From positions 62,001 to 126,000 of the forward strand of contig NZ_WVHL01000006.1 of the NCBI RefSeq assembly GCF_009861525.1: a stretch of DNA of 64,000 nt. The letters run 5' to 3'. Shown one piece after another: positions 42,893-51,969 of the stretch. This stretch comes from Pseudomonas sp. LD120. GTDB lineage: Bacteria; Pseudomonadota; Gammaproteobacteria; Pseudomonadales; Pseudomonadaceae. Position 1 is the stretch's first letter, and every line of letters begins with the position of its first letter. The notes below the pieces were generated by a model, which worked only from the letters and a program-made list of their open reading frames with translations, made no database searches and had not been told where the DNA came from. Both the position numbers and the translations under genes were made by a program.

Positions 42893-44617
42893 ATGAATAG
42901 ATCTTCCGCGTTGCTCCTCGCCTTTGTCTTCCTCAGTGGTTGCCAGTCACTGGCCCCCGTTTCATCGGACGCTACGTCGCCGGTGGAAGACAGTACCCCC
43001 GCCCCTGAAAAGCCCAAGGTCTATTCATCGTTCAGCGAAGACACCATCTTCAGCCTGCTGAGCGCTGAACTGGCGGGCCAGCGCAATCGTTTCGACATTG
43101 CCCTGGACAACTACGTGACCCAGGCCATCAACACCCAGGATCCGGGCATTTCCGAGCGCGCGTTCCACATTGCCGAGTACCTGGGGGCCGATCAGGCGGC
43201 ACTGGACACCTCGCTGATCTGGGCCAAGAACGCGCCCGACGACCTGGAAGCGCAACGAGCCGCCGCCATCCAACTGGCCCGCGCCGGGCGTTATGACGAC
43301 TCCATGCTCTATATGGAGAAGGTTCTGCAAGGCAAGGGCGATACCCATTTCGACTTTCTCGCCCTGTCGGCCGCAGACACTGATCAGGATACTCGCGACG
43401 GCCTGATGAGCAGTTTCGACCGCCTGCTGCAAAAACATCCGCACAACAGCCAGCTGATCTTCGGCAAGGCCTTGCTGATGCAGCAGAATGGTGACGTCAA
43501 AGAAGCCCTGACCTTGCTGGAGCAGAACCCGCCGGAAGAAGGAGAAGTGGCGCCACTGCTGCTGCGGGCCCGCTTGCTGCAAGGCCTGAACCGCGGCAAG
43601 GAAGCCCTGCCGCTGCTGGAAAAGAGCATCCGCAAGTACCCCGGTGACAAACGCCTGCGCCTGACCTATGCCCGCATGCTGGTGGAACAGGACCGCATGG
43701 ACGATGCCAAGACCCAGTTCTCCAGCCTGGTCCAGCAGTACCCGGAAGACGATGAGTTGCGTTACTCCCTGGCCTTGGTCTGCCTGGAAGCCCAGGCCTG
43801 GCAAGAAGCCAAAGGTTACTTGGAGGACCTGATCGCCCGGGAAAGCCATGAAGACTCGGCACACCTCAACCTTGGGCGGATCGCCGAAGCACTCAACGAC
43901 CCACAAGGGGCGCTGATCGAGTACGCCCAGGTCGGTCCAGGTAACGACTACCTGCCAGCACAACTGCGTCAAGCCGATGTCCTGATGAACAGCGGCCGCA
44001 CCGACGAAGCGCAAGAACGCTTGGTGGCGGCCCGCGACGCCCAGCCCGACTATGCCATCCAGTTGTACCTGATCGAAGTCGAGACCCTGTCAGCGAACAA
44101 CCAGGACGAGCGGGCCTGGACGGTCATCCAACAAGCCCTGTTGCAATACCCCGACGACAGCAACCTGCTGTACACACGCGCCATGCAGGCGGAAAAACGC
44201 GACGACCTGGCGCAGATGGAAAAAGACCTGCGCCTGATCATCCAGCGCGAACCGGACAACGCCATGGCCTTGAACGCCCTGGGCTACACCTTGTCCGACC
44301 GTACAACCCGCTACGCCGAAGCCAAAACGCTGATCGAGCAAGCCTACCTCCTGACTCCGGAAGACCCAGCGGTCATGGACAGCCTGGGCTGGGTGAATTT
44401 CCGCCTGGGCAACCTCGACGAGGCAGAGCGTCTGCTGCGCCAGGCCCTGGAACGCTTCCCCGACCAGGAAGTCGCGGCGCATCTGGGCGAAGTGCTGTGG
44501 AACAACGGTAAGCAGCGCGAGGCCAAGCAGATCTGGAGCAAGTTCATCAAGGACCAGCCCGACAGCCCTGTCCTGCGTGACACCATCAAACGCCTGACCG
44601 GATCAGAGACTCTTTAA
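42893..44617 (+). CDS. Tetratricopeptide-repeat lipoprotein
   Basis: 574 aa from ATG 42893. MNRSSALLLAFVFLSGC is a lipoprotein signal with lipobox LSGC and +2 Gln, predicting outer-membrane sorting. The rest is many TPR units, e.g. 'EALTLLEQNPPEEGEVAPLLLRARLLQG', 'YAIQLYLIEVETLSANNQDERAWTVIQQAL' and 'PAVMDSLGWVNFRLGNLDEAERLLRQALERFPDQEVAAHLGEVLWNNG'. Conserved beside lolB in Pseudomonas; a scaffold role in the envelope is likely. 4 nt before lolB. Confidence 0.92.
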   Translation: MNRSSALLLAFVFLSGCQSLAPVSSDATSPVEDSTPAPEKPKVYSSFSEDTIFSLLSAELAGQRNRFDIALDNYVTQAINTQDPGISERAFHIAEYLGADQAALDTSLIWAKNAPDDLEAQRAAAIQLARAGRYDDSMLYMEKVLQGKGDTHFDFLALSAADTDQDTRDGLMSSFDRLLQKHPHNSQLIFGKALLMQQNGDVKEALTLLEQNPPEEGEVAPLLLRARLLQGLNRGKEALPLLEKSIRKYPGDKRLRLTYARMLVEQDRMDDAKTQFSSLVQQYPEDDELRYSLALVCLEAQAWQEAKGYLEDLIARESHEDSAHLNLGRIAEALNDPQGALIEYAQVGPGNDYLPAQLRQADVLMNSGRTDEAQERLVAARDAQPDYAIQLYLIEVETLSANNQDERAWTVIQQALLQYPDDSNLLYTRAMQAEKRDDLAQMEKDLRLIIQREPDNAMALNALGYTLSDRTTRYAEAKTLIEQAYLLTPEDPAVMDSLGWVNFRLGNLDEAERLLRQALERFPDQEVAAHLGEVLWNNGKQREAKQIWSKFIKDQPDSPVLRDTIKRLTGSETL

Positions 44618-44621
44618 GACC

Positions 44622-45239
44622 ATGTTTTTGCGCCACTTCATTATTTTCAGCTTCATCGCCCTGCTGGCCGGCTGTGCCGGCTTCGGTGCCCGCGAGTCCG
44701 TTCAGGGCCAGGGCAGTCCCGCGCAATGGCGCCTGCACAAAGATCAACTGACCGGCCTCGATGGCTGGCAGATCAACGGCAAGATCGGCATTCGCGCCCC
44801 AAAGGACTCGGGGAGCGGCACCCTGTTCTGGCTGCAGCGCCAGGACTACTACGACATTCGCCTGTCCGGCCCGCTGGGTCGTGGGGCTGCGCGCCTTACC
44901 GGTCGTCCCGGCCAGGTCAGCCTGGAAGTGGCCAACCAGGGCCGCTATGAAGCCACCAGCCCGGAAACTCTTCTGGAAGAACAAATGGGCTGGAAATTGC
45001 CCGTGTCGCATTTGGCCTGGTGGGTTCGCGGCCTGCCGGCGCCCGGCAGCAAAAGCCGCCTGACCCTGGACGGCGACAGCCATCTGGCAAACCTTGAACA
45101 AGACGGCTGGCAAGTGGAATACCGCAACTACTCGCAGCAGAACGGTTACTGGCTGCCTGAGCGCATCAAACTGCATGGCAGCGACCTTGACGTCACCCTG
45201 GTGATCAAGGAATGGCAACCTCGCAAGCTGGGGCAATGA
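44622..45239 (+). CDS. lolB: Outer-membrane lipoprotein LolB
   Basis: 205 aa. MFLRHFIIFSFIALLAGC is a lipoprotein signal (LAGC). Mature part with 'WQINGKIGIRAPKDSGSGTLFWLQRQDYYDIRLSGPLGRGAARL' and 'LPVSHLAWWVRGLPAPG' matches LolB, the outer-membrane receptor that takes lipoproteins from LolA and inserts them. Co-transcribed with the TPR gene and ispE (1-nt gaps). Confidence 0.94.
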   Translation: MFLRHFIIFSFIALLAGCAGFGARESVQGQGSPAQWRLHKDQLTGLDGWQINGKIGIRAPKDSGSGTLFWLQRQDYYDIRLSGPLGRGAARLTGRPGQVSLEVANQGRYEATSPETLLEEQMGWKLPVSHLAWWVRGLPAPGSKSRLTLDGDSHLANLEQDGWQVEYRNYSQQNGYWLPERIKLHGSDLDVTLVIKEWQPRKLGQ

Positions 45240-45240
45240 C

Positions 45241-46092
45241 ATGTCCCAAGAGAAACTGACCCTGCCCTCCCCGGCCAAACTCAATCTGATGCTGCACATC
45301 CTGGGTCGTCGCGCTGATGGCTATCACGAGTTGCAGACCCTGTTTCAGTTCCTCGACTACGGCGATGAAATCACCTTCGCCCTACGTGACGACGGTGTCA
45401 TTCGCCTGCACACCGACTTCCCCGGGGTACCCCACGACAGCAACCTGATCGTCAAGGCAGCCAAAAAACTGCAGGAACAGTCCGGCTGCACTCAGGGCAT
45501 CGATATCTGGATCGACAAGATCCTGCCCATGGGCGGCGGGATCGGCGGCGGCAGTTCCAACGCTGCCACTACCCTGCTGGGCCTCAATCATCTCTGGCAA
45601 CTGGGCTGGGATGAGGATCGACTGGCCCAACTGGGACTGACACTGGGCGCCGACGTCCCGGTTTTCGTGCGTGGACATGCGGCTTTTGCTGAAGGCGTGG
45701 GGGAAAAACTCACCCCCGAAAACCCCGAAGAGCCGTGGTACCTGGTACTGGTCCCGCAAGTGTCTGTAAGTACAGCAGAAATTTTTTCAGATCCGCTGTT
45801 GACACGTGACAGCGCGCCCATTAAAGTGCGCCCCGTTCCCAAGGGAAACAGCAGAAACGACTGCCTTCCGGTAGTTGCAAGGCGTTATCCAGAAGTACAT
45901 AACGCATTGAATTTGCTAGGTAAATTTACCGAAGCAAAACTGACTGGAACTGGAAGTTGTGTGTTTGGGGGCTTCCCAAGCAAAGCTGAAGCTGATAAAG
46001 TCTCGGCCCTTCTTACAGAGACCCTTACAGGGTTTGTGGCAAAAGGAAGCAACGTTTCGATGTTGCATCGCAAGCTGCAAAGTCTGCTCTAA
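45241..46092 (+). CDS. ispE: 4-diphosphocytidyl-2-C-methyl-D-erythritol kinase
   Basis: 283 aa. GHMP kinase motif 'LPMGGGIGGGSSNAATTLLGLN' near residue 97, 'SPAKLNLMLHILGRRADGYHEL' at the N-terminus and C-terminal 'LTGTGSCVFGGFPS'. Phosphorylates CDP-ME in the MEP isoprenoid pathway. From about 45755 the third codon positions turn clearly AT-rich compared with the first half, although the protein stays typical. 1 nt after lolB. Confidence 0.96.
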   Translation: MSQEKLTLPSPAKLNLMLHILGRRADGYHELQTLFQFLDYGDEITFALRDDGVIRLHTDFPGVPHDSNLIVKAAKKLQEQSGCTQGIDIWIDKILPMGGGIGGGSSNAATTLLGLNHLWQLGWDEDRLAQLGLTLGADVPVFVRGHAAFAEGVGEKLTPENPEEPWYLVLVPQVSVSTAEIFSDPLLTRDSAPIKVRPVPKGNSRNDCLPVVARRYPEVHNALNLLGKFTEAKLTGTGSCVFGGFPSKAEADKVSALLTETLTGFVAKGSNVSMLHRKLQSLL

Positions 46093-46128
46093 CGGAAACG
46101 AATGCAAGGCATTCGAAGCAACAGATAC

Positions 46129-46203
46129 AGGGGCGTCGCCAAGCGGTAAGGCAGCAGGTTTTGATCCTGCCATGCGTTGGTTCGAATCCAGCCGCCCCTG
46201 CCA
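46129..46203 (+). tRNA. tRNA-Gln (TTG anticodon)
   Basis: 75 nt. Acceptor AGGGGCG pairs with CGCCCCT, discriminator G and encoded CCA (46201-46203). Anticodon stem GCAGG/CCTGC with loop TTTTGAT gives anticodon TTG at 46161-46163. T arm has GGTTCGAATCC. It lies between ispE and prs, as in other Pseudomonas. Confidence 0.97.
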
Positions 46204-46251
46204 TTTTCCTTATACTCATCCAGGTATACCCTCAGCCTTCAGGTACTGCGC

Positions 46252-47193
46252 GTGTCCAAGATGATGGTCTTTACGGGGAACGCTAACCCCGATCTGGCTC
46301 GGCGTGTCGTACGTCAGCTGCATATCCCTCTCGGTGACATCTCTGTTGGAAAATTTTCCGACGGCGAAATTACTGCCGAGATCAATGAAAATGTCCGCGG
46401 TAAAGACGTTTTCATTATTCAGCCGACTTGCGCTCCGACCAACGATAACCTGATGGAACTCGTCGTGATGGCTGATGCCTTCCGCCGCTCCTCAGCGACT
46501 CGTATCACTGCTGTTATTCCTTATTTTGGTTATGCCCGTCAGGATCGCCGTCCGCGTTCCGCACGTGTGGCCATCAGCGCGAAAGTCGTGGCTGACATGC
46601 TCACCGTAGTCGGCATCGACCGTGTTCTCACGGTTGATCTGCATGCTGACCAGATTCAGGGTTTCTTCGATATTCCGGTAGATAACATCTACGGCTCCCC
46701 GGTTCTGGTGGATGACATCGAAGACCAGCGTTTCGAAAACCTGATGATCGTGTCTCCGGACATTGGTGGCGTCGTGCGTGCACGTGCCGTGGCCAAGTCC
46801 CTGGGCGTGGATCTCGGGATCATCGACAAGCGTCGTGAGAAAGCCAATCACTCCGAAGTGATGCATATCATTGGCGACGTCGAAGGACGCACCTGCATTC
46901 TGGTCGATGACATGGTCGATACCGCCGGCACCCTGTGCCACGCGGCCAAGGCCCTGAAAGAGCATGGCGCAGCCAAGGTCTTTGCCTACTGCACACACCC
47001 TGTGCTGTCGGGTCGAGCCATCGAGAACATTGAAAATTCCGTGCTGGACGAGCTGGTGGTGACCAACACCATCCCGCTGTCCGCTGCAGCACAAGCTTGT
47101 GCGCGTATCCGCCAACTGGATATCGCACCGGTAGTTGCCGAGGCGGTCCGCCGCATCAGCAATGAAGAATCGATCAGCGCGATGTTCCGCTAA
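46252..47193 (+). CDS. prs: Ribose-phosphate pyrophosphokinase
   Basis: 313 aa from GTG 46252 (MSKMMVFTGNANPDLARRV). 'PYFGYARQDRRPRSARVAISAKV' ATP loop, 'DLHADQIQGFFDIPVDN' near 128 and PRPP-binding 'CILVDDMVDTAGTLCHA' near 214. Makes PRPP for nucleotide, His and Trp synthesis and for the hpt/upp salvage genes nearby. Followed by a strong terminator. Confidence 0.97.
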   Translation: MSKMMVFTGNANPDLARRVVRQLHIPLGDISVGKFSDGEITAEINENVRGKDVFIIQPTCAPTNDNLMELVVMADAFRRSSATRITAVIPYFGYARQDRRPRSARVAISAKVVADMLTVVGIDRVLTVDLHADQIQGFFDIPVDNIYGSPVLVDDIEDQRFENLMIVSPDIGGVVRARAVAKSLGVDLGIIDKRREKANHSEVMHIIGDVEGRTCILVDDMVDTAGTLCHAAKALKEHGAAKVFAYCTHPVLSGRAIENIENSVLDELVVTNTIPLSAAAQACARIRQLDIAPVVAEAVRRISNEESISAMFR

Positions 47194-47227
47194 GGGTTAG
47201 TCCCTGGCAAAACATCCCGATGACGAA

Positions 47228-47267
47228 AAGCGCCCCGTCCCAACCTCTGTTGGGACGGGGCTTTTTT
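47228..47267 (+). terminator. Rho-independent terminator of prs
   Basis: Perfect 12-bp stem CCCCGTCCCAAC / GTTGGGACGGGG with loop CTCT and a T6 tail (47262-47267). Confidence 0.92.
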
Positions 47268-47332
47268 GCCCATATCGCCTTTAGCGCTGGTCGCAAACGC
47301 TGGGGCGAGTGTGGTTATTTTGGAGATACAAC

Positions 47333-47932
47333 ATGAACGATTTTACTCTGAATGCTGAAGTGCGTTCCGACCTGGGGAAAGGTGCGAGCCGCCGCCTGCG
47401 TCGTCTCGCAAGCCTGGTTCCAGCGGTAGTTTACGGTGGCGACAAAGCCCCTGAGTCCATCAGCATGCTGGCCAAAGAAGTGGCCAAGCTGCTGGAAAAC
47501 GAAGCTGCCTACAGCCACATCATCGAACTGAACGTGGGTGGCACCAAGCAGAACGTCGTGATCAAAGCCCTGCAACGTCACCCAGCCAAAGGCCACGTGA
47601 TGCACGCTGACTTCGTTCGCGTGGTAGCGGGTCAGAAACTGACCGCCATGGTTCCAGTACACCTGATCAACGAAGCAGCACCGGTCAAGAAAGGCGGCGA
47701 GATCTTCCGCGCAGCCACCGAGATCGAAGTTTCCTGCCTGCCGAAAGACCTGCCTGAGTTCATCGAAGTCGACATGGCTGAAACCGACGTCGGCACCGTG
47801 ATCCACTTGTCCAACCTCACCGCCCCTAAAGGTGTTGAGTTTGTTGCTCTGGCACACGGCAACGACCTGGCAGTAGCCAACGTCTATGCGCCACGTGTTG
47901 CAGCAGAGAAAGAAGAAGGCGCAGCAGAGTAA
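47333..47932 (+). CDS. rplY: 50S ribosomal protein L25 / general stress protein Ctc
   Basis: 199 aa from ATG 47333 (MNDFTLNAEVRSDLGKGASRRLRR) with GGAG 9 nt upstream. Long form with the N-terminal 5S rRNA-binding L25 domain (to about 95) and a C-terminal CTC/TL5 beta domain ('GGEIFRAATEIEVSCLPKDLPEFIEVDMAETDVG'). Binds 5S rRNA in the large subunit. Upstream of pth. Confidence 0.96.
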   Translation: MNDFTLNAEVRSDLGKGASRRLRRLASLVPAVVYGGDKAPESISMLAKEVAKLLENEAAYSHIIELNVGGTKQNVVIKALQRHPAKGHVMHADFVRVVAGQKLTAMVPVHLINEAAPVKKGGEIFRAATEIEVSCLPKDLPEFIEVDMAETDVGTVIHLSNLTAPKGVEFVALAHGNDLAVANVYAPRVAAEKEEGAAE

Positions 47933-48098
47933 TGCTCTGACGCCGGAGTTAAGCGGAATACATCGCGGACTGGAACGTAGCGAGAAAGCGGGCGAGAACG
48001 CGAAGTTTGCCGCAAGGCAACCAAGCACTTGTCGTCCATTTTCGCCGTAGCACCGGTTGCGGCGATGTTATCCACCACTCCAAAGAAGGGCCCCTATC

Positions 48099-48683
48099 GT
48101 GACTGCCATCAAACTGATCGTTGGCCTGGGTAATCCAGGTGCCGAATACGAACAGACCCGGCATAACGCAGGGGCCCTTTTTGTTGAGCGCATCGCCGAC
48201 AAACAAGGCATCAGTCTGGTCGCCGATCGCAAATATTTCGGCCTGACCGGGCGCTTCAGTCACCAAGGTCAGGACATTCGTCTGTTGATCCCCACCACCT
48301 ACATGAACCGCAGCGGCCAGGCCGTGGCGGCGCTTGCCGGCTTCTTTCGCATCAAGCCGGAAGAGATCCTGGTGGCCCACGACGAACTCGACTTGCCGCC
48401 CGGCGTCGCCAAGCTCAAGACCGGTGGCGGGCATGGCGGGCACAACGGGCTGCGGGACATCATCGCGCAGCTCGGTAATCAGAATACCTTTCACCGCCTG
48501 CGGCTCGGCATCGGCCACCCGGGCGTTGCCAGTATGGTTTCAAACTTTGTCCTGGGTCGTGCGCCACGCGCCGAACAGGAAAAACTCGATGCCAGCATCG
48601 ATTTTGCCCTCGGCGTGCTGCCGGATATCTTCGCCGGTGAATGGAATCGCGCGATGAAAAACCTGCACAGCCAGAAGGCCTGA
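48099..48683 (+). CDS. pth: Peptidyl-tRNA hydrolase
   Basis: 194 aa from GTG 48099 with AAGGG upstream. 'LIVGLGNPGAEYEQTRHNAGALFV' carries the catalytic His near residue 23, 'PTTYMNRSGQAV' near 68 and 'GGGHGGHNGLRDI' near 113. Recycles peptidyl-tRNA that drops off the ribosome. 23 nt before ychF. Confidence 0.97.
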   Translation: MTAIKLIVGLGNPGAEYEQTRHNAGALFVERIADKQGISLVADRKYFGLTGRFSHQGQDIRLLIPTTYMNRSGQAVAALAGFFRIKPEEILVAHDELDLPPGVAKLKTGGGHGGHNGLRDIIAQLGNQNTFHRLRLGIGHPGVASMVSNFVLGRAPRAEQEKLDASIDFALGVLPDIFAGEWNRAMKNLHSQKA

Positions 48684-48706
48684 CTCTACTCCTCGGGGAA
48701 TACACC

Positions 48707-49807
48707 ATGGGATTCAATTGCGGCATCGTCGGCCTGCCTAACGTCGGCAAGTCCACCCTGTTCAACGCCCTGACCAAATCCGGGATCGCGGCCGAGAACT
48801 TCCCCTTCTGCACCATCGAGCCCAACAGCGGCATCGTGCCGATGCCCGACCCGCGCCTGGATGCCCTGGCCGCCATCGTCGTGCCCGAGCGCGTGCTGCC
48901 GACCACCATGGAGTTCGTCGACATCGCCGGCCTGGTGGCCGGTGCCTCGAAAGGTGAAGGCCTGGGTAACAAGTTCCTGGCCAACATCCGCGAAACCGAT
49001 GCCATCGCCCACGTGGTTCGCTGCTTCGAAGACGACAACGTGATCCACGTGTCCAACAGCGTCGATCCCAAGCGCGACATCGAGATCATCGACCTGGAGC
49101 TGATCTTCGCCGACCTCGACAGCTGCGAAAAACAGCTGCAGAAAGTGGCCCGCAACGCCAAGGGCGGCGACAAAGAAGCTGTGGCCCAAAAAGCCCTGCT
49201 GGAGCAATTGATCGCCCACTTCACCGAAGGCAAGCCAGCCCGCAGCCTGATGAAGGACATGAGCAGCGATGAGAAGCTGATCATCCGTGGCTTCCACCTG
49301 TTGACCACCAAGCCGGTGATGTACATCGCCAACGTTGCCGAAGACGGCTTCGAGAACAACCCGTTGCTGGACGTGGTCAAGGCCATCGCCGAAGAAGAAG
49401 GCGCGATCGTGGTGCCGGTGTGCAACAAGATCGAGGCGGAAATCGCCGAGCTTGAAGACGGCGAAGAAAAGGACATGTTCCTGGAGGCCCTGGGCCTGGA
49501 AGAACCTGGCCTGAACCGGGTGATCCGCGCCGGCTACGAAATGCTCAACCTGCAGACCTACTTCACCGCCGGGGTGAAGGAAGTCCGCGCTTGGACCGTG
49601 CGCGTCGGCGCCACCGCGCCACAAGCCGCCGCTGTGATCCACACCGACTTCGAAAAAGGCTTCATCCGCGCCGAAGTCATCGCCTACAACGACTTCATCC
49701 AGTTCAAGGGTGAAGCCGGTGCCAAGGAAGCCGGTAAATGGCGCCTGGAAGGCAAGGAATACATCGTCAAGGACGGCGACGTGATGCACTTCCGCTTCAA
49801 CGTGTAA
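48707..49807 (+). CDS. ychF: Redox-regulated ATPase/GTPase YchF
   Basis: 366 aa from ATG 48707. 'CGIVGLPNVGKSTLFNAL' P-loop, 'VDIAGLVAGASKGEGLGNKFLANIRETDAI' G3 region, 'IANVAEDG' in place of NKxD (explaining ATP preference) and a C-terminal TGS domain ('YFTAGVKEVRAWTV', 'FEKGFIRAEVIAYNDF'). Obg-family protein linked to ribosomes and oxidative stress control. Commonly follows pth. Confidence 0.97.
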   Translation: MGFNCGIVGLPNVGKSTLFNALTKSGIAAENFPFCTIEPNSGIVPMPDPRLDALAAIVVPERVLPTTMEFVDIAGLVAGASKGEGLGNKFLANIRETDAIAHVVRCFEDDNVIHVSNSVDPKRDIEIIDLELIFADLDSCEKQLQKVARNAKGGDKEAVAQKALLEQLIAHFTEGKPARSLMKDMSSDEKLIIRGFHLLTTKPVMYIANVAEDGFENNPLLDVVKAIAEEEGAIVVPVCNKIEAEIAELEDGEEKDMFLEALGLEEPGLNRVIRAGYEMLNLQTYFTAGVKEVRAWTVRVGATAPQAAAVIHTDFEKGFIRAEVIAYNDFIQFKGEAGAKEAGKWRLEGKEYIVKDGDVMHFRFNV

Positions 49808-49814
49808 CCCTGTT

Positions 49815-49841
49815 CAGCCCCATTGCCGCGCAATGGGGCTG
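49815..49841. terminator. Hairpin between ychF and the TonB-receptor remnant
   Basis: CAGCCCCATTGC / GCAATGGGGCTG, 12 perfect pairs with a CGC loop, just after ychF and before the convergent receptor gene end. No T-run, likely bidirectional. Confidence 0.65.
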
Positions 49842-50708
49842 ACCTCCCCCGCTCTATCCAGCGCCCCTAGAAATAGGTGGTCGCCCCCGCGAAGAACGCC
49901 CGTCCGGGCACATAGAAGTTGGTCGATCCGTCCCGCAGGTCCTTGTCCATCAGGTTCTGTACCCCGCCGTTCAGGGTCAGCCACTTGGTCACCGCCAGAT
50001 TCGCCGTCAGGTCGTAGGTGGTGTAGGACTGCACGAAATCATTGCCCATGCCCCGCTGCTTGCCGACGTGCTGCGCCGACAGTTCGGTGCTCAAACGGTC
50101 GTTGATCTGCCAGTCCAGCGCGCTGAATGCCGACAGTTTGGGTGAGCTGATCAAGTCTTCTCCGGTGCTCAGGTTCCGGCTTTCCAGCATGTAGGTAGCG
50201 TTGGTGCGCCACGTCACGGAGTCCCCCAACGGCACACGGGTGGTGCCTTCCCAACCACGAGTACGTGCCTTGTCGACGTTTTCCAGCATGGTCCACCAGC
50301 GGCCCTGGTACTGGCCCAACGGGCCGTATTCGATCTTGTCGGTGAAATCGGTGTGAAAGTAAGTCAGGCCGGCCTCCCAGCCGTCATGCTCGAACGCCAC
50401 GCCGATTTCCTTGTTGGTGCTGGTTTCCGGCATCAGGTTCGGATTGCCAGCCATCCAGCAACTGCCGGTGACATAACCCAACGGACGCAACGATCCACAA
50501 CCACGGCCTCTGGACTCGGTCGCCGCTCCCGCACTGCCCTCCTTCAGGCTCGGCGCACGAAAGCCCTTGGAAACTCCCCCGCGTACGGCCCAGTCAGGGT
50601 GCGGGTGATAGACCACGTAGGCCCGCGGGCTGTTGTGGTTGCCGTACTTCTCGCTGTGGTCGAAACGGTTGCCCAGGGTCAGGGACAAGTTGTCCAGCAG
50701 GAACAGCT

Positions 50709-50711
50709 CAT
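50709..50711. repeat. Target-site duplication CAT (left copy)
   Basis: CAT directly before the IS left end; the identical CAT at 52023-52025 follows the right end. Three-base duplications are usual for the IS3 family. Confidence 0.85.
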
Positions 50712-50746
50712 TGTCTAGTCCTGAAATAGGTTGACACTTGTTTCAC

Positions 50747-51544
50747 TCAAAACGCCCGATGCACCGCATCGGGCGTTTTGTATTTGAGCGCTAGATGGGG
50801 TCGCTCAGCGTTATAAATTGATACCGACTCACTCACCATCTTCCTTGCATGCGCCAAGTTCTCTGGTCGATGAAACAGAAACTCTGTCTTCAAGATCCCA
50901 TTCACCCGCTCCGCCAAAGCATTCTGGTAGCAGTCATAACCGTCCGTCATCGAACAACGGATTCCGTGTTTGGCATGCAGCGCCTGATAAAGCGCAGAAC
51001 AGTATTGGCTACCCCGATCCGAGTGATGCACCAACGGTAATTCGGTTTGACGCTGCTTCACGGCACTGCGCAGCGCTCGTATTACCGACTCGGTCCGTAA
51101 GTTTTCATGGACGTGATAACCCACAATCTTGCGCGAGTAAGCGTCGGTCACAAGACTCAGATACGCCACACCTTCGCGAGTGGGTAGATAGGTGATGTCG
51201 GCCACCCAGACCTGCTCCGGACCATTTGGCACCACTTGATCAGGGCCGGATTTAAGCAGGTTTGGATGGCGCCGGAAGCGATGATGACTGTCGGTAGTCT
51301 TATGGTAAGCACGCTTGCGAGCCACCAGCAGGCGATGTTCGCGCAAGATTGCAAACAGCCGATCACGGCCTACTTGAAGTTCAAGCAGGGGCTGGCAATG
51401 CAGCAGATGGTGCAGCTTGCGGGTGCCCAAGCGGGGCTGGTGCAAGCGCTTGTATTGGACGAAATCCATCACTCTCTGGTCGAGGGTCAAGCGCGCGTCC
51501 TGAGCTTGGTTGCGCTTGTAGTAGGCCTGTCGGCTAATCCCCAT
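50747..51544 (-). CDS. IS3 transposase OrfB (DDE catalytic part)
   Basis: 265 aa counted from its first ATG (MGISRQAYYKRNQ), but most likely made as an OrfAB fusion by -1 frameshift: the frame is open from the slippery site ('KASRQVLTQKQIQDLSISRACQF' precedes). HTH_21 and rve core: 'VWVADITYLPTREGVAYLSLVTDAYSRKIVGY' (first D), 'LVHHSDRGSQYCS' (second D) and 'NALAERVNGILKTE' (E). Its stop lies within a 14-bp hairpin that may end transcription. Confidence 0.93.
   Translation of the reverse strand: MGISRQAYYKRNQAQDARLTLDQRVMDFVQYKRLHQPRLGTRKLHHLLHCQPLLELQVGRDRLFAILREHRLLVARKRAYHKTTDSHHRFRRHPNLLKSGPDQVVPNGPEQVWVADITYLPTREGVAYLSLVTDAYSRKIVGYHVHENLRTESVIRALRSAVKQRQTELPLVHHSDRGSQYCSALYQALHAKHGIRCSMTDGYDCYQNALAERVNGILKTEFLFHRPENLAHARKMVSESVSIYNAERPHLALKYKTPDAVHRAF
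50749..50779. terminator. Hairpin at the 3' end of the IS transposase gene
   Basis: AAAACGCCCGATGC / GCATCGGGCGTTTT, 14 perfect pairs with an ACC loop, with T4 on either strand. It overlaps the OrfB stop codon and would shield the IS from, or close, transcription in both directions. Confidence 0.75.
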
Positions 51545-51567
51545 GAACTGGCAAGCCCTACTGATAC

Positions 51568-51969
51568 TCAGGTCCTGGATTTGCTTTTGCGTGAGGACTT
51601 GCCGGGACGCTTTTTTACGACGCTGATCCCGTAATCGTTCTTTAGAACATTGACTACCGCCTCAAGGAACTGGGCTTTCTGATTCGACAGCGCGAGCTGC
51701 GCTTCCAGCTCCTTGATACGTTGTTCCGGGGTTAACGGCAGGGCGGGCTCATTCACGGAAATGGTCCTCGAAGAGCGAATTGAAGCGCCTTGGCTCCAGT
51801 CCTGGAGGCCATGCTTGCGCAACCAGACCAGAACAGTTGATCGACCTTGGATACCGTAGCGCTGTTGAGCCTCTTTATAACTCAACTCGCCTTTTTCGAC
51901 CTGATCCACCACGGCCAGTTTAAAAGCCAGCGTGTAATCACTCTGCGTGCGCTTGATCTCAGTGCTCAT
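51568..51969 (-). CDS. IS3 transposase OrfA (HTH subunit)
   Basis: 133 aa from ATG 51969 with AGGAG 6 nt upstream. 'DYTLAFKLAVVDQVEKGELSYKEAQQRYGIQGRSTVLVWLRKHG' is the Tn_3-like HTH, and the C-terminal leucine-zipper 'EQRIKELEAQLALSNQKAQFLEAVVNVL' is the usual IS3 OrfA dimerisation helix. Near the end, codons GTA AAA AAG contain the frameshift heptamer. Confidence 0.93.
   Translation of the reverse strand: MSTEIKRTQSDYTLAFKLAVVDQVEKGELSYKEAQQRYGIQGRSTVLVWLRKHGLQDWSQGASIRSSRTISVNEPALPLTPEQRIKELEAQLALSNQKAQFLEAVVNVLKNDYGISVVKKRPGKSSRKSKSRT
51610..51616 (-). other. Programmed -1 frameshift signal A AAA AAG
   Basis: On the minus strand, in OrfA frame, GTA AAA AAG reads as the heptamer A-AAA-AAG. 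A -1 slip here continues as KASRQVLTQ and on into OrfB, giving the active fused transposase, as in other IS3 members. Confidence 0.85.

Noticed and set aside
48066..48078. TTATCCACC as a DnaA box before pth
   Set aside because: Single imperfect match with no AT-rich region or further boxes; not an origin.
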